63,082 nt of DNA from Acidimicrobiaceae bacterium (GTDB lineage: Bacteria; Actinomycetota; Acidimicrobiia; Acidimicrobiales; Aldehydirespiratoraceae). The translations under genes were made by a program, and so were the position numbers. Shown piece by piece: positions 1 through 8,834 of the stretch (its first letter is position 1; every line of letters begins with the position of its first letter). The notes below the pieces were generated by a model that saw only the letters and a program-made list of their open reading frames with translations, made no database searches and was not told the origin of the DNA. The stretch covers positions 1 to 63,082 of the forward strand of contig VXWX01000079.1 in assembly GCA_009835735.1 (NCBI GenBank), read 5' to 3'.

Positions 1-841
1 TCTCCAGCTGGCGGTGCACCTCCGCCAGGGTGTCCTGGCCGAGCCGGCGAGACGTCGTGAGCAGGACTGCGGGCGAGGTGGGACCGTGCTCCGCCTGGCC
101 CAGCAGGTCGGTGGCGCACATCTCGCCGTCTACGGTGTCGTCCGCCAGCAGGAGGGTCTCGGTCGGGCCGGCCAGCAGATCGATACCCACCCGGCCGTAG
201 AGCTGTCGCTTGGCCTCGGCCACGAATGCGTTCCCGGGCCCAACCAGCACATCCACACGGTCGACGAACTCGGTTCCCAGCGCTAGAGACGCCACCGCCT
301 GCACACCGCCGAGCAGGTAGATCTCGTCCGCGCCCGCGAGATGCATCGCAGCGACGGTCTCAGCCGGAATCCTGCCGCTGATCGGCGGAGTGCAGGCGGC
401 CACCCTCGGAACACCGGCGACCTTGGCCGTCAACACGCTCATGTGCGCCGACGCCACCATCGGATACCGGCCTCCCGGGACATATGCGCCCACGGAGGAG
501 ACCGGGATGTGCTTGTGGCCCAGCGTCACGCCGGGCAGCGTCTCCACCTCGACACCGTGCAGCGAGTCGAGTTGCACCTGGGCGAAGTTGCGGATCTGGG
601 CCTGCGCGAAGCGGATGTCGTCCAGGGTGCCGGCATGGACGCCGGCCACGATCTCGTCGATCTGCTCGGCGCTCAAGCGGAACTCGTCCGGCGCCCAGTC
701 GTCGAAGGTCCTCGACATCTCCCGCACGGCTTGCTCGCCCCGCTCGGCGATCTCGGAGATCAGCGCATTGACCCGTTCCGCCAGCGCGGGGTCCGCTCCG
801 TGGGCGCCCTTCGAGGCGGCTTCCTTCAGCATCTCGGCCAT
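1..841 (-). CDS. hpsN: HpsN-like histidinol dehydrogenase family protein (partial)
   Basis: This reading frame is open from an ATG at 841 to the window edge, so the C-terminus is missing. Translation gives a histidinol dehydrogenase fold with [60 protein letters not shown] and [10 protein letters not shown]. The GGRYPM form and the overall run are, from memory, closer to the HpsN branch ((R)-2,3-dihydroxypropane-1-sulfonate 3-dehydrogenase) than to biosynthetic HisD. No other his or hps genes lie nearby, which argues against a histidine role but does not prove sulfonate use. It is the last gene of a minus-strand series and has its own promoter-like sequence at 918-946. HisD remains possible. 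Confidence 0.75.
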   Translation of the reverse strand, partial: MAEMLKEAASKGAHGADPALAERVNALISEIAERGEQAVREMSRTFDDWAPDEFRLSAEQIDEIVAGVHAGTLDDIRFAQAQIRNFAQVQLDSLHGVEVETLPGVTLGHKHIPVSSVGAYVPGGRYPMVASAHMSVLTAKVAGVPRVAACTPPISGRIPAETVAAMHLAGADEIYLLGGVQAVASLALGTEFVDRVDVLVGPGNAFVAEAKRQLYGRVGIDLLAGPTETLLLADDTVDGEMCATDLLGQAEHGPTSPAVLLTTSRRLGQDTLAEVHRQLE

Positions 842-917
842 CGGCCCTCCATATCGTCCTGCCTAACTCGGATGAGAAGTCCGCATGACGACTCTCCCGG
901 CGGTAGGTCGGAGTGCG

Positions 918-947
918 AGTATGAATACGCGACTATTGACTATCAAT
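918..947 (-). promoter_or_regulatory. promoter with inverted repeat over the -35 box, for the HpsN-like gene
   Basis: Read on the minus strand there is a TTGATA -35-like box (946-941), a 17-base spacer and a CATACT -10-like box (923-918). A perfect inverted repeat ATTGA-CTA-TCAAT (935-947) covers the -35 box, as an operator would. The stretch is AT-rich against its surroundings. No regulator is adjacent. Confidence 0.45.
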
Positions 948-976
948 CGCACGCTTTGGAGGCAACGTGGACTGGG

Positions 977-1921
977 TCACGCGGACAACCGTCGCGAGTG
1001 TGACCCCGTCAGGAAGACAGCGAGTTCGTCCAGAGCCTTTCCGGCTTCAGGGAGGTGGTGTCGCAGTTGCCAGCCGTGCCACAGGCCGTCCCACACCGAC
1101 AACTCCACCGGGACCCCGGCGCGGCGCAGCGCGGACTCGAGCCGGCACGAATCCGACAGCAGGAGCTCGCGGCTGCCTGTCTGGATCAACGCGGGCGGTA
1201 GTCCAGCCAAGTCGGCGAACAGCGGGGAGGCGTCCGGGCCGGCCGTGTCCGGTCCGGCATAGACAGCCGCGAACGCGGGCGGATCGAGAGTTCCCAGGAC
1301 GGGATCAGCCGACTCCAGCGTCCGGTAGGTGTCGCCCGAGCAAGTGAGATCGACCCACGGTGACAGCAGGCCGAGCCGGCTCGGCAGCGCTGCGCCCCGA
1401 TCGCGCAAGGCGACAGCCGCGGCCAGGCTCAGGTTCGCGCCGGCGGACTCGCCGTAGATAGCCGCGAGCCGGCGCGAAGCCAGAACATCGAGGCAGACGT
1501 TCACGATGTCGATGAGCCCAGCCGGGCACCGGTGCTCGGGGGCCAGGCGGTAGTCCACCGACACGACGGGCATGCCGGTGCGCTGGGCCATGCCCACGGC
1601 CAGCGCGGCGCTGGCAGTCGGCGAACCGAGAACAAACGCCCCGCCGTGCAGGTGCACCATGACTTGCTCCGCGCCGAGAGCGTGCTCGTCGACCGCGAAG
1701 GTCACGACCGGCACACCGGCGATCGTCGAAGGCCGGCTGATCCAAGGCCCCTCGAGTCCCTCGTTGAGGGCGACCCAGTTAGCGAGAGACATCCGGCGGG
1801 CTGTCTCGACCGCGTCCAGGTCGGTCGGATCGAGCGGAGGAAGAGGCACGAAGTCCGCCAGGAACTGCCGGGCCTCGTCGCTCAGGTGAGAAGCGGGCTC
1901 GATCAGACCCATGGTTCGCAC
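977..1921 (-). CDS. alpha/beta hydrolase, hormone-sensitive-lipase type
   Basis: This 314-residue protein is probably a cytoplasmic esterase or lipase. The HSL-family oxyanion motif HGGAF is at residues 92-96. The nucleophile elbow GESAG has Ser159, followed by an aspartate region and a late His in LWHGW. The VDYRLAPEH motif typical of the family is present. The longest start is a GTG at 1921; an ATG at 1912 (residue 4) is equally plausible and neither has a clear ribosome-binding site. It lies 26 bases downstream of the anchored hypothetical protein and 135 bases before the HpsN-like gene, on the same strand. The natural ester is unknown. Confidence 0.88.
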   Translation of the reverse strand: MRTMGLIEPASHLSDEARQFLADFVPLPPLDPTDLDAVETARRMSLANWVALNEGLEGPWISRPSTIAGVPVVTFAVDEHALGAEQVMVHLHGGAFVLGSPTASAALAVGMAQRTGMPVVSVDYRLAPEHRCPAGLIDIVNVCLDVLASRRLAAIYGESAGANLSLAAAVALRDRGAALPSRLGLLSPWVDLTCSGDTYRTLESADPVLGTLDPPAFAAVYAGPDTAGPDASPLFADLAGLPPALIQTGSRELLLSDSCRLESALRRAGVPVELSVWDGLWHGWQLRHHLPEAGKALDELAVFLTGSHSRRLSA

Positions 1922-1947
1922 CCTACCGACTGCTCCGCGCCCGCTTC

Positions 1948-2607
1948 TCAGCCTCGAAGATCGGCCAGGGACGCCCGCACCAGGAAATCGTCTTCGGAGC
2001 CGGGCCGCGTGTCATCGCCGGGGTGCTCGACCCGGACCAGTCCGATGAGCCGGAACTGCGCGTCATCGGGTTGACCGGAGACGTCGATGGAGAACCGGGC
2101 CACCGATCCGTCGAGGCGACCCTCGCAGGCACGGTCGTCGGTGAGCTGTCTGGGGACGGTGTTCGGATCCAGCGCACTGGAGACGACCTCCGGACCCACT
2201 CGGCCGTCGTAGTTGACGTTGGAAAGCCTGCAGATGACTCCGCCGTCCGTGTGGCTGCTGGCGGCGTCGGCGTAGAACTCCGCCGTCCACGCCAGCGACG
2301 GGCTGGGTCTCGGTTTCACGGAGAGCTGTAGTTCGACAACGAGTGCTTCCTCGCCCGACAGCGAGAGGTTGATCACTTCGATGTCGGCGCCTTCGTCGCA
2401 GCCCTCCCCCCTGTCGAGTCTGGGCTCACGGCAGTCCTCCAGCTTGTCAGCCACCTCCACTCCCGCCGTGTCGGCGGGGGCGAACGGGCCGAGGTCCAGC
2501 AGGGCGGCGGTACCGAGCGCCACGACCCCGAGAGCACCCAGAGCCATGATGATGGCAGCCAACAATAGGAAAGCCCAGCGGCCGCGCCCCTCAGGAATCC
2601 TGGTCAT
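1948..2607 (-). CDS. hypothetical protein with one N-terminal membrane segment
   Basis: I do not recognise this 219-residue protein. Residues about 11-37 form one hydrophobic segment after a basic start (MTRIPEGRGR), so it is probably membrane-anchored with an extracytoplasmic C-terminal domain. That domain is acidic, holds a few cysteines and ends with a beta-rich stretch. There is no lipobox. Its ATG overlaps the end of the upstream dioxygenase gene by 17 bases, which suggests co-translation. No function can be assigned. Confidence 0.7.
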   Translation of the reverse strand: MTRIPEGRGRWAFLLLAAIIMALGALGVVALGTAALLDLGPFAPADTAGVEVADKLEDCREPRLDRGEGCDEGADIEVINLSLSGEEALVVELQLSVKPRPSPSLAWTAEFYADAASSHTDGGVICRLSNVNYDGRVGPEVVSSALDPNTVPRQLTDDRACEGRLDGSVARFSIDVSGQPDDAQFRLIGLVRVEHPGDDTRPGSEDDFLVRASLADLRG

Positions 2608-3583
2608 CCTCCAGCATCGACGCCGACTTGGCCGCGATCCACTCGCCGGACACGACCGGCTCGTAGCGGGCGGGGCGCTCTGACGTGATGGTGGTCGGGA
2701 TGGTCTCGATGACGGCCCGGTACGACGGCTGGAAGAAGAACGGCACCGACATCCGGTCCCTGCCCCGGTCGCCGCCGTCGGGGATGACCACCCGGTGCAG
2801 TGTCGAAACCCAGCGGTCGTTCGTCCAGCGAGCCATCAGATCGCCCAGATTCACCACGAAGCCGCCGGGGACCATCGGCACGTCGGCCCAGTCGCCATTG
2901 GCTCGGATCTGCAGGCCCGGTATCTGCTCGGCCGCGACGATGGTGAAGGCGCCGTAGTCGGTGTGAGCGCCGCGGCGCAGTTGGCCCGGACGGGTCGCTC
3001 CCGCCACCGGCGGGTACCAGTTGAACAGCAGCAGCGCCGTGTGGTCCCGCACCTTGTCCTCGAACCACTTATCGGGCAGGTCCAGGGCCCGGGCGAAGAT
3101 CGGCAGCATCTGCATGCAGAGCCGCTCCATCACCGCGTAATAGCGCTCGAACAGCGGTCGGAGCCCCGAGGGCTCGTCCGGCCATCGATTGGGGCAGAAC
3201 GTGGCCTCGGCGCCGGGGACGTAGGCGCGAGCGCGGATCTCAAGATCGTCAAAGCGACCCACGTTGAACGACTCGCACAGGTCGGGCGGAGTCTCATCGT
3301 CGCCCAGGGTGGCCGCCAGCGAGGTTGTGTCGAGGCCCAGGAAGCCCCGGTAGTCCTCGAAGTCGGGCGGTGCCACCTTCTGCTTCTCCTCGTATGGAAG
3401 CCGAAAGAACTGCCGGGCGGTGTCCATGGTCTCGTCCACCAGGGCCGATGGCACACCATGCCCCATGGCCACGAAGAAGCCGCTGGCGACGCACGCGTCG
3501 TCGACCGCTCTGGCCGCGGCCTCCATCCCGCCCGGATCGCCGGCCAGCGCGCCGGAGATGTCAACCGTCGGAACCGAGGACAC
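2591..3583 (-). CDS. isopenicillin-N-synthase-like Fe(II)/2-oxoglutarate dioxygenase
   Basis: This 330-residue cytoplasmic oxygenase has an N-terminal DIOX_N region (GFFVAMGHGV near 36-44, then RQFFRLPYEEK) and a C-terminal 2OG-FeII_Oxy domain. The iron ligands are visible as His207 and Asp209 in AHTDYGAF and His263 in STLHRV. Arg277 and Ser279 (RMS) would bind 2-oxoglutarate. I chose the GTG at 3583, 15 bases after the stop of the upstream permease. The open frame runs much further upstream, but that part only shadows the permease gene. Its place behind a BMP-type importer suggests action on the imported compound; the substrate is unknown. Confidence 0.9.
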   Translation of the reverse strand: MSSVPTVDISGALAGDPGGMEAAARAVDDACVASGFFVAMGHGVPSALVDETMDTARQFFRLPYEEKQKVAPPDFEDYRGFLGLDTTSLAATLGDDETPPDLCESFNVGRFDDLEIRARAYVPGAEATFCPNRWPDEPSGLRPLFERYYAVMERLCMQMLPIFARALDLPDKWFEDKVRDHTALLLFNWYPPVAGATRPGQLRRGAHTDYGAFTIVAAEQIPGLQIRANGDWADVPMVPGGFVVNLGDLMARWTNDRWVSTLHRVVIPDGGDRGRDRMSVPFFFQPSYRAVIETIPTTITSERPARYEPVVSGEWIAAKSASMLEDDQDS

Positions 3584-3597
3584 CTCGCCGGAAGCCC

Positions 3598-4533
3598 TCA
3601 GGTCAGGCCGCGGACGAAGGGCTGAGCCAGCGCCCGGGGCTCGCGGGTGCGGTGGGCGAAGAAGGTCACGGTGACGATGGTCACCACGAACGGGGCGGCC
3701 GACAGCAGCTCGGAGTTGAGTTCGTGGCCCACGGTGGGCAGGGTCAGACGGAATGAGTTGACCGTACCGAACAGCAGGCAGCCGCCTATCACGCCCCGCA
3801 TGGTCCAACCACCGAAGATGACGGCGGCGATGGCGATGAATCCCTGGCCCCCCACCACGGCGTCCTCGAACCGCCCGATCTGGCCCAGCACCAGATAGCC
3901 GCCACCCAGTCCGCTCGTGAGCCCCGCGATGTAGATGGACTCTCGGCGGCGCTTGTTGACGTCGATGCCCGACACGTCGGCCGACTGGGGATTCTCTCCG
4001 ACGGCCCGCACCTCCAGGCCCCACCGGGTGCGGTACAGCAGCCACCATGCAGCCGGGATCATCGGGTACACCAAGTACAGGGGCCACGGCTGGTTGAAGA
4101 GGGCGTCGCCGATCAGGGGGAGCTCCGACACCCCCGGGATCTCGAACCGGTGGGCCGCCCTCGTCACCGGCTGGATGCTGGTGTTGAGGAAGCTGGCAAT
4201 GCCCAGCACGAGGGTGTTGAGGGCCAGCCCGACCACGAACTGGTTGGCGGTGAGCCGGTGGCTCATGTTGGCCTGCACCGACGCGACGATGATGCCGATG
4301 ACGGAGGCGAAGACCAGCCCGACCGTGACCGACTCCGTGAGGTGCATTCCTAGCGCCCCCGCGAAGGCGCCGCCCAGGACCATCCCCTCCAGCGAGATGT
4401 TGAGGGTGCCGGCCTTCTCGGCGATGGTCTCACCGATGGCCGCGAAGGCCAGCAGCGCGGCGAAGCGCATCGCCCCCGAGTAGGTCACCTCGTTGGTGAC
4501 TACGTCGCCGATGGCGGAGAAGAAGTCGCCCAT
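3598..4533 (-). CDS. ABC transporter permease, nucleoside/BMP type (second permease)
   Basis: This 311-residue integral membrane protein of the BPD_transp_2 family has about eight to ten hydrophobic segments. The family motif GTLNISLEGMVLGGAF lies near residues 42-57, and RAVGENPQSADVSGIDV is the cytoplasmic coupling loop that contacts the ATPase. It resembles YufQ/NupQ/RnsD-type permeases. It lies three bases downstream of its partner permease and completes a four-gene importer. Substrates of such importers are mostly nucleosides; here that is inference. Confidence 0.93.
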   Translation of the reverse strand: MGDFFSAIGDVVTNEVTYSGAMRFAALLAFAAIGETIAEKAGTLNISLEGMVLGGAFAGALGMHLTESVTVGLVFASVIGIIVASVQANMSHRLTANQFVVGLALNTLVLGIASFLNTSIQPVTRAAHRFEIPGVSELPLIGDALFNQPWPLYLVYPMIPAAWWLLYRTRWGLEVRAVGENPQSADVSGIDVNKRRRESIYIAGLTSGLGGGYLVLGQIGRFEDAVVGGQGFIAIAAVIFGGWTMRGVIGGCLLFGTVNSFRLTLPTVGHELNSELLSAAPFVVTIVTVTFFAHRTREPRALAQPFVRGLT

Positions 4534-4536
4534 GGC

Positions 4537-5703
4537 TTAGGTCCTGGCCCTGGTCGCGGCCAGCGCCCGGCGGCGCTCCCGGATGAAGAGGATGGCCGGC
4601 GGCACGAGCAGGGCCAGCACCAGCAGGGCCAGCACCACCTGGGAGATCTCACGCTCCACCCCGGTGGCGGCCAGGAAGCCCGAGCCGGCTCGCAGTCCGG
4701 CGAAGCTGAAGCCCACCACCACGATGCCGACGGGGTGCGAGCGGGCCACCAGCGCCACCAGCAGCCCCTCCCACCCGATGTTGTTGGCAAAGCCCGGCGT
4801 GAACCGGTAGTTGCCGAAGTCACCGCCGGAGAGCATCAACGCTCCGGCCAGTCCCGCGCACGCTCCGGATATGAGCATGGCGTTCGTCCCGTACTTGACG
4901 GTGGACACGCCGGCCCGCGTCGCGGTGCGGGCGTTGCGGCCCAGCATTCTCATGCGGAAGCCCCACACGCTGCGCTTGAACAGCAGGAACACGATCACCG
5001 CCATCAGCACCACGGCGATGGCACTGATCGGAAAGTCGTTGCCCCAGATGTCGATGCGGGGCAGCCGGGTGTCGGTGGCCAGCTGTTCGCTCACCTGGTT
5101 GCGCACCGAGCGATCCGCTCGGAAGGGAGCCAGCAGCAGCCAGTCCACCTTCAGCGCGTAGCCGGTCGCCTGGGATGCCACCGTGATCAGCAGCAGGGTG
5201 GTGAGCACCTCCGGCACCCGCCGCCAGTAGAGGAGCCAACTGGCGATGCCCGCCCACATGGCTCCGGCGAGAGCGCCCACGATGAGCAGGCACACCACCA
5301 CGATCGGTCCGGGTCCGCCCAGGTTCACGCCGACGTAGGTGGCGAAGGCGGTGCCCATCATCACCTGGCCCTCCTGGCCGATGTTGACCACACCGGCTCG
5401 GCCGTTGATGGCGGTCCCCAGGGCCACTACCACCAGCGGGATGGCGATGCCGATGGTCTCTCCCCACCGTCCGGGGGCCCGCAGGCTGCCGTCGAGCAGG
5501 GCCGAGAAGACAGCCTGCCAAGACCCGCCAGTAGCCCACACGATCAGAGCCGAGGCGAACAGGGCGACGATGATGCATCCCAGGTACATCGCCGCGGCGA
5601 CGCCCGCCTCGCGCAGCCGCGAGGGCGCGGACCTAGACCCTTCGGTGGCGGTGGGGGCCGTTTCGGGGCCTTCGGCGGCCAACGGTGCTTGCTGCTCGCT
5701 CAT
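4537..5703 (-). CDS. ABC transporter permease, nucleoside/BMP type (first permease)
   Basis: This 388-residue membrane protein (start MSEQQAPL at 5703) has a cytoplasmic N-terminal tail of about 35 polar residues and then roughly ten membrane segments. The family motif GRAVNIGQEGQV-like sequence (NGRAGVVNIGQEGQVMMG) and the coupling loop RMLGRNARTATRAGVST are clear. It matches the YufP/NupP/RnsC group. Its start falls 20 bases inside the preceding ATPase frame's downstream side, so the two overlap or nearly touch. A longer in-frame start at 5754 would overlap the ATPase more and lacks support. Confidence 0.92.
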   Translation of the reverse strand: MSEQQAPLAAEGPETAPTATEGSRSAPSRLREAGVAAAMYLGCIIVALFASALIVWATGGSWQAVFSALLDGSLRAPGRWGETIGIAIPLVVVALGTAINGRAGVVNIGQEGQVMMGTAFATYVGVNLGGPGPIVVVCLLIVGALAGAMWAGIASWLLYWRRVPEVLTTLLLITVASQATGYALKVDWLLLAPFRADRSVRNQVSEQLATDTRLPRIDIWGNDFPISAIAVVLMAVIVFLLFKRSVWGFRMRMLGRNARTATRAGVSTVKYGTNAMLISGACAGLAGALMLSGGDFGNYRFTPGFANNIGWEGLLVALVARSHPVGIVVVGFSFAGLRAGSGFLAATGVEREISQVVLALLVLALLVPPAILFIRERRRALAATRART

Positions 5704-5722
5704 GCCGACACCCGGGCCCGAT

Positions 5723-7342
5723 CTACGCGGCCTCGGTTCCGGCTTCGGCACCACCCAGCAGGAGGCCGAGTTCCTCGAGGTCCACGTCGGCTCGGTCCAT
5801 CTCGCCGATGATGCGGCCCCGGAACAGCACGACGACGCGGTCCGACAGTTGCAGGATCTCCTCCAGCTCGCTCGAGATGAGCAGCACGCCGACGCCGCTC
5901 TCCGCCACCTGGCGGAGGCGGTCGGTCATCCACTCGATGGCACCTACGTCGAGCCCTCGGGTGGGCTGGGCGGCAACCAGCACCTTGGGCGAGTAGCTCA
6001 GTTCCCGGGCCAGCACCACCCGCTGCTGGTTGCCGCCGGAGAGCGACCAGAACGGAGCGTCCGGACCAGCCGTCTGGATCTCGAAGTCCTCGATGAGTCG
6101 AGCCGCGTCGCGTCGCATGACGGCCGGGTCGTAGATGCCGCGTTTGGCAATCCGCTCGATGTCCACCAGGAACAGGTTCTCGGCCACGGTCATGTCGAGC
6201 ACGCAGCCGGAGGTGTGGCGGTCCTCGGGGACGACGGCCACCCCCGCTCCGGACATGGCGCCCGGCCGGCCCGGCTGCACCCTCATGCCATCGACCTCCA
6301 CCGTGCCCGCCTCTGCGTTCAGCAGGCTCGACAGCAGATCGGTCAGTGCGGCCTGGCCGTTGCCCTCCACCCCGGCCACTCCCACGATCTCGGAGTCGTA
6401 CACGTCGACGCTCAGACCGTCGAGGGCGATCCGCCCATCGGGACCGCGGGCCTTGATGTCGCTGAGGCGGAGCGCGGGCACCCTCGACTCGGAATCGGCT
6501 CCGGCGCCCGGTGCCGCCTGGTGTCGAGGGCCCTCTACGTCATCGACACTGGCCGCGACCGTCTCGATGAGACCCAGAGCAGATGCCTCCGACCGGAGCG
6601 AAACCTCCCGGCCGACCATCGCCCTGGCCAGCATGGGCGCATCCGCCTCCGCGGTCTCCAACCGCTTCACCACGGCACCGGCTCGCATGATGGTCACCTC
6701 GTCGGTGGCGTGGAGGATCTCGTCGAGCTTGTGACTCACCAGGGCCACCGCCCGGTTCTCCTCCCGTACAGCCAGACGCAGCACATCGAACAGCCGCTCC
6801 GACTCGCCCGGGGTGAGCACCGAGGTCGGCTCGTCGAAGATCAGGATGCTCGGATCGCGGCGCAGGCACTTGATGATCTCGACGCGCTGGCGGATCCCGG
6901 CCGAGAGATCCTCGACTTTGGCATCCGGGTCGACTCCCAGCCCGTAGTGCTCGCTGATCTCACCGACTCGTCGGCGGGCCGCGGCCGCGTCGAACCGGCC
7001 GGTGTCGCCCAGCATCACGTTCTCCCACACCGTGAGCGGCTCGACCAGGCTGAAGTGCTGGTGGACCATGCCGATGCCGCGGGTCGCGGCGTCGTGGGGA
7101 TCGCGTATCTGGCAGCGCTCGCCGTCCACCTCGATGGTGCCGCCGTCGGGTAGCACCAGTCCGATGAGCACCTTCATGAGGGTGGACTTGCCCGCGCCGT
7201 TCTCTCCGAGGATGCCGTGTATCCGGCCGCGATGAAGAGTCAGATCAACGCGGTCGCAGGCCACAATGGCCCCGAACGACTTGGAGATCGAGGAGAGACG
7301 GACGGCGGGAACCTCCGTTCCCGCCGTCCGTTGATCAGCCAT
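5723..7342 (-). CDS. ABC transporter ATPase, two-domain nucleoside/simple-sugar type
   Basis: This 539-residue ATPase has two ABC domains. The first has Walker A GENGAGKST, signature LSAGIRQRVEI and Walker B LIFDEPTSVL. The second has a degenerate Walker A, GVEGNGQAAL, and the signature SGGNQQRVVLAREL. This asymmetry is normal for the YufO/NupO/RbsA group and does not indicate damage. An extra acidic linker sits near residues 245-285. It follows the binding lipoprotein by 38 bases and precedes the two permeases. Confidence 0.95.
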   Translation of the reverse strand: MADQRTAGTEVPAVRLSSISKSFGAIVACDRVDLTLHRGRIHGILGENGAGKSTLMKVLIGLVLPDGGTIEVDGERCQIRDPHDAATRGIGMVHQHFSLVEPLTVWENVMLGDTGRFDAAAARRRVGEISEHYGLGVDPDAKVEDLSAGIRQRVEIIKCLRRDPSILIFDEPTSVLTPGESERLFDVLRLAVREENRAVALVSHKLDEILHATDEVTIMRAGAVVKRLETAEADAPMLARAMVGREVSLRSEASALGLIETVAASVDDVEGPRHQAAPGAGADSESRVPALRLSDIKARGPDGRIALDGLSVDVYDSEIVGVAGVEGNGQAALTDLLSSLLNAEAGTVEVDGMRVQPGRPGAMSGAGVAVVPEDRHTSGCVLDMTVAENLFLVDIERIAKRGIYDPAVMRRDAARLIEDFEIQTAGPDAPFWSLSGGNQQRVVLARELSYSPKVLVAAQPTRGLDVGAIEWMTDRLRQVAESGVGVLLISSELEEILQLSDRVVVLFRGRIIGEMDRADVDLEELGLLLGGAEAGTEAA

Positions 7343-7380
7343 ATGGCGACCTCTCGGGTCTGGCTGCCCTCAGGGAGCGA

Positions 7381-8688
7381 TCAGGCGTCCGAGCAGACCA
7401 GCGGAGCCTCCATGTCGACGCCGCCGTAGGCGATTGCCCTGATGGCATCGAACTCGGCCAGGCAGTAGCCGTTCCAGACATCGGCGTGGGCCTGGTCCAG
7501 TTGCTCCTTCTGCTCCGGCGTGGGATCGCAGATCAGCGCGCCGACCTCCGGGTCGCGGCCGACCGCGAACTTGTAGATGTCGCCCTCCACAAACGCTCCC
7601 GACACGATGAGTGGGAACACGGCCCGGGCGAAGTCGCCGCCGTCGAACAGGGCGGCCATGTCCCAGTGCAGATCGGTCCGGGAGCACACGTCGGAGGCGC
7701 CCGCGCTCGTCACCGGGATGCCGTGCTCGTTGGCCAGCTGGACCAGGGGCTCGTGGGCCCCGCCCAGGTACGGGTAGACGAGGTCCATCCCCGCGTCCAG
7801 GGCGACGTTGAACGCCTCGGTGGCTCCGGCCACGTTGTCGAAGTCGAAGGGGAAGTTGCCCGTCGGCGTGTAGACCACGTCGAAGCTGGGATCCACCGCC
7901 TTGAGGCCCAGACGCATCGCCAACTCGGTCTCGACCTCGAAGCCGAGGTCGCAGCAGCCGATCATGTAGGCGGTGTCGCCACCGTGCTCCTGGAGGAGCA
8001 GGCCGGCGGCGACGCCGACGACATACTCGATCTCGGCGCCGTCGTTGGTGCTGAGGGCCACCCCGTCCATCTGCGGGAACCCGGTGCCGCAGTTGCAGTA
8101 CCAGAAGATGTCGGGGTACTGCGCCACCAGGTCGGGCAGCGGGTCGGAGATCTCGCCCGCTCCGACCGCGATGATGTCGACGCCCTGCGCGGCCAGGTTC
8201 TCCAACTCGGTGGCGGCCACCGCCGGCTCGATGTTGTCGACCACGATCGGCGGCTCCCAGCCCTGCGCCGCCGAGATGTCCTCGGCTGCATCGACCAGGG
8301 CCTGGTAGTAGGCCCCGTCGTCGCGGGGGCCGGCCGCGGCCACGCCGAGGATTACCTTGCCGTCGCCGTTTGTGTCCATGTCGAGGGTGGCAATGTCGGC
8401 TATGTCGCCCTCTTCGATGGCCTCGGTTATCGCCTCTTCCTCAGCCATCGCCTCTTCTTCAGCCATCGCCTCTTCCTCGGCCATCGGCTCTTCCTCGGCC
8501 ATGGGCTCCTCTTCGGCCATGGGCTCCTCTTCGTCGGCGGCCGTAGGCGCCTCGTCCTCTGGGGCAGGGGCGGTCTCGGTCACCGCGCTCGTGTCGTCTG
8601 CGGCGTCGTCGTCGCCGCCGCAGGACGCGGCAAGTAGCCCGAACACCGCCGTCACGGCTGCGATCCAGAAAATCGTGTGTCGTTTCAT
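7381..8688 (-). CDS. BMP-family substrate-binding lipoprotein with acidic repeat linker
   Basis: This 435-residue protein is the extracytoplasmic receptor of the adjacent importer. It begins with a lipoprotein signal (KRHTIFWIA... LLAASC, lipidated Cys23). An acidic spacer of about 70 residues follows, containing six copies of a hexad of the type MAEEEP/MAEEEA. The Bmp (PnrA/Med) periplasmic binding domain starts near residue 110 (VILGVAAAGPRDDGAYYQAL). GGAHEPLVQLANEHGIPV lies late in the domain. An excellent ribosome-binding site (ACTGGAGGAAAC) precedes the ATG. BMP proteins usually bind nucleosides; the ligand here is unverified. Confidence 0.94.
   Translation of the reverse strand: MKRHTIFWIAAVTAVFGLLAASCGGDDDAADDTSAVTETAPAPEDEAPTAADEEEPMAEEEPMAEEEPMAEEEAMAEEEAMAEEEAITEAIEEGDIADIATLDMDTNGDGKVILGVAAAGPRDDGAYYQALVDAAEDISAAQGWEPPIVVDNIEPAVAATELENLAAQGVDIIAVGAGEISDPLPDLVAQYPDIFWYCNCGTGFPQMDGVALSTNDGAEIEYVVGVAAGLLLQEHGGDTAYMIGCCDLGFEVETELAMRLGLKAVDPSFDVVYTPTGNFPFDFDNVAGATEAFNVALDAGMDLVYPYLGGAHEPLVQLANEHGIPVTSAGASDVCSRTDLHWDMAALFDGGDFARAVFPLIVSGAFVEGDIYKFAVGRDPEVGALICDPTPEQKEQLDQAHADVWNGYCLAEFDAIRAIAYGGVDMEAPLVCSDA
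8431..8532. repeat. 18-bp tandem repeat, six units, inside the BMP lipoprotein gene
   Basis: Six head-to-tail 18-base units (the last partial) are seen at 8431, 8449, 8467, 8485, 8503 and 8521, differing by a few bases. They encode hexads (MAEEEP or MAEEEA) in the acidic linker between the lipidated N-terminus and the binding domain. Such in-frame repeats can change copy number by slippage. Confidence 0.9.
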
Positions 8689-8722
8689 GTTTCCTCCAGT
8701 GTGTGGAACCGCGTTTCGTGCC

Positions 8723-8739
8723 GTTGTCTGACAATCAGA
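8723..8739. promoter_or_regulatory. overlapping palindromes, GntR-type operator candidate
   Basis: In the 146-base divergent region between the BMP operon and the Rieske gene lies TTGTCTGACAATCAGAC. It holds TTGTC-T-GACAA (8723-8733), which fits the GntR-family pattern TnGTnnnACnA, and a second perfect repeat GTCTGA-CAA-TCAGAC (8725-8739). The position between two divergent starts suits a shared operator. No regulator gene is adjacent; the only GntR gene in the window is at 48293. Confidence 0.5.
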
Positions 8740-8834
8740 CCCATCGACGGGCGGACGTTACCACTAGCCCATCTTTACTGTCTCACCGGGCCGGCGGGTA
8801 CTTTCTGCGAAGACGGAGACTGGAGGCAACTGGA

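Noticed and set aside
341-1347. Several plus-strand open frames at the left end
   Set aside because: They are Arg/Pro/Ser-rich antisense shadows of the HpsN-like and hydrolase genes, without recognisable domains.
2591-4087. 498-residue open frame containing the dioxygenase
   Set aside because: The part upstream of 3583 is low-quality sequence antiparallel in meaning to the permease gene 3598-4533 on the same strand in another frame. Domain homology starts at the GTG at 3583.
6540-7153. Long antisense frames across the ABC ATPase and other transporter genes
   Set aside because: High-GC third positions open antisense frames; their translations are low-complexity and match no family.
8431-8532. 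Tandem repeat as a CRISPR array
   Set aside because: The units are contiguous, have no spacers and encode an in-frame acidic linker; no cas genes are present.
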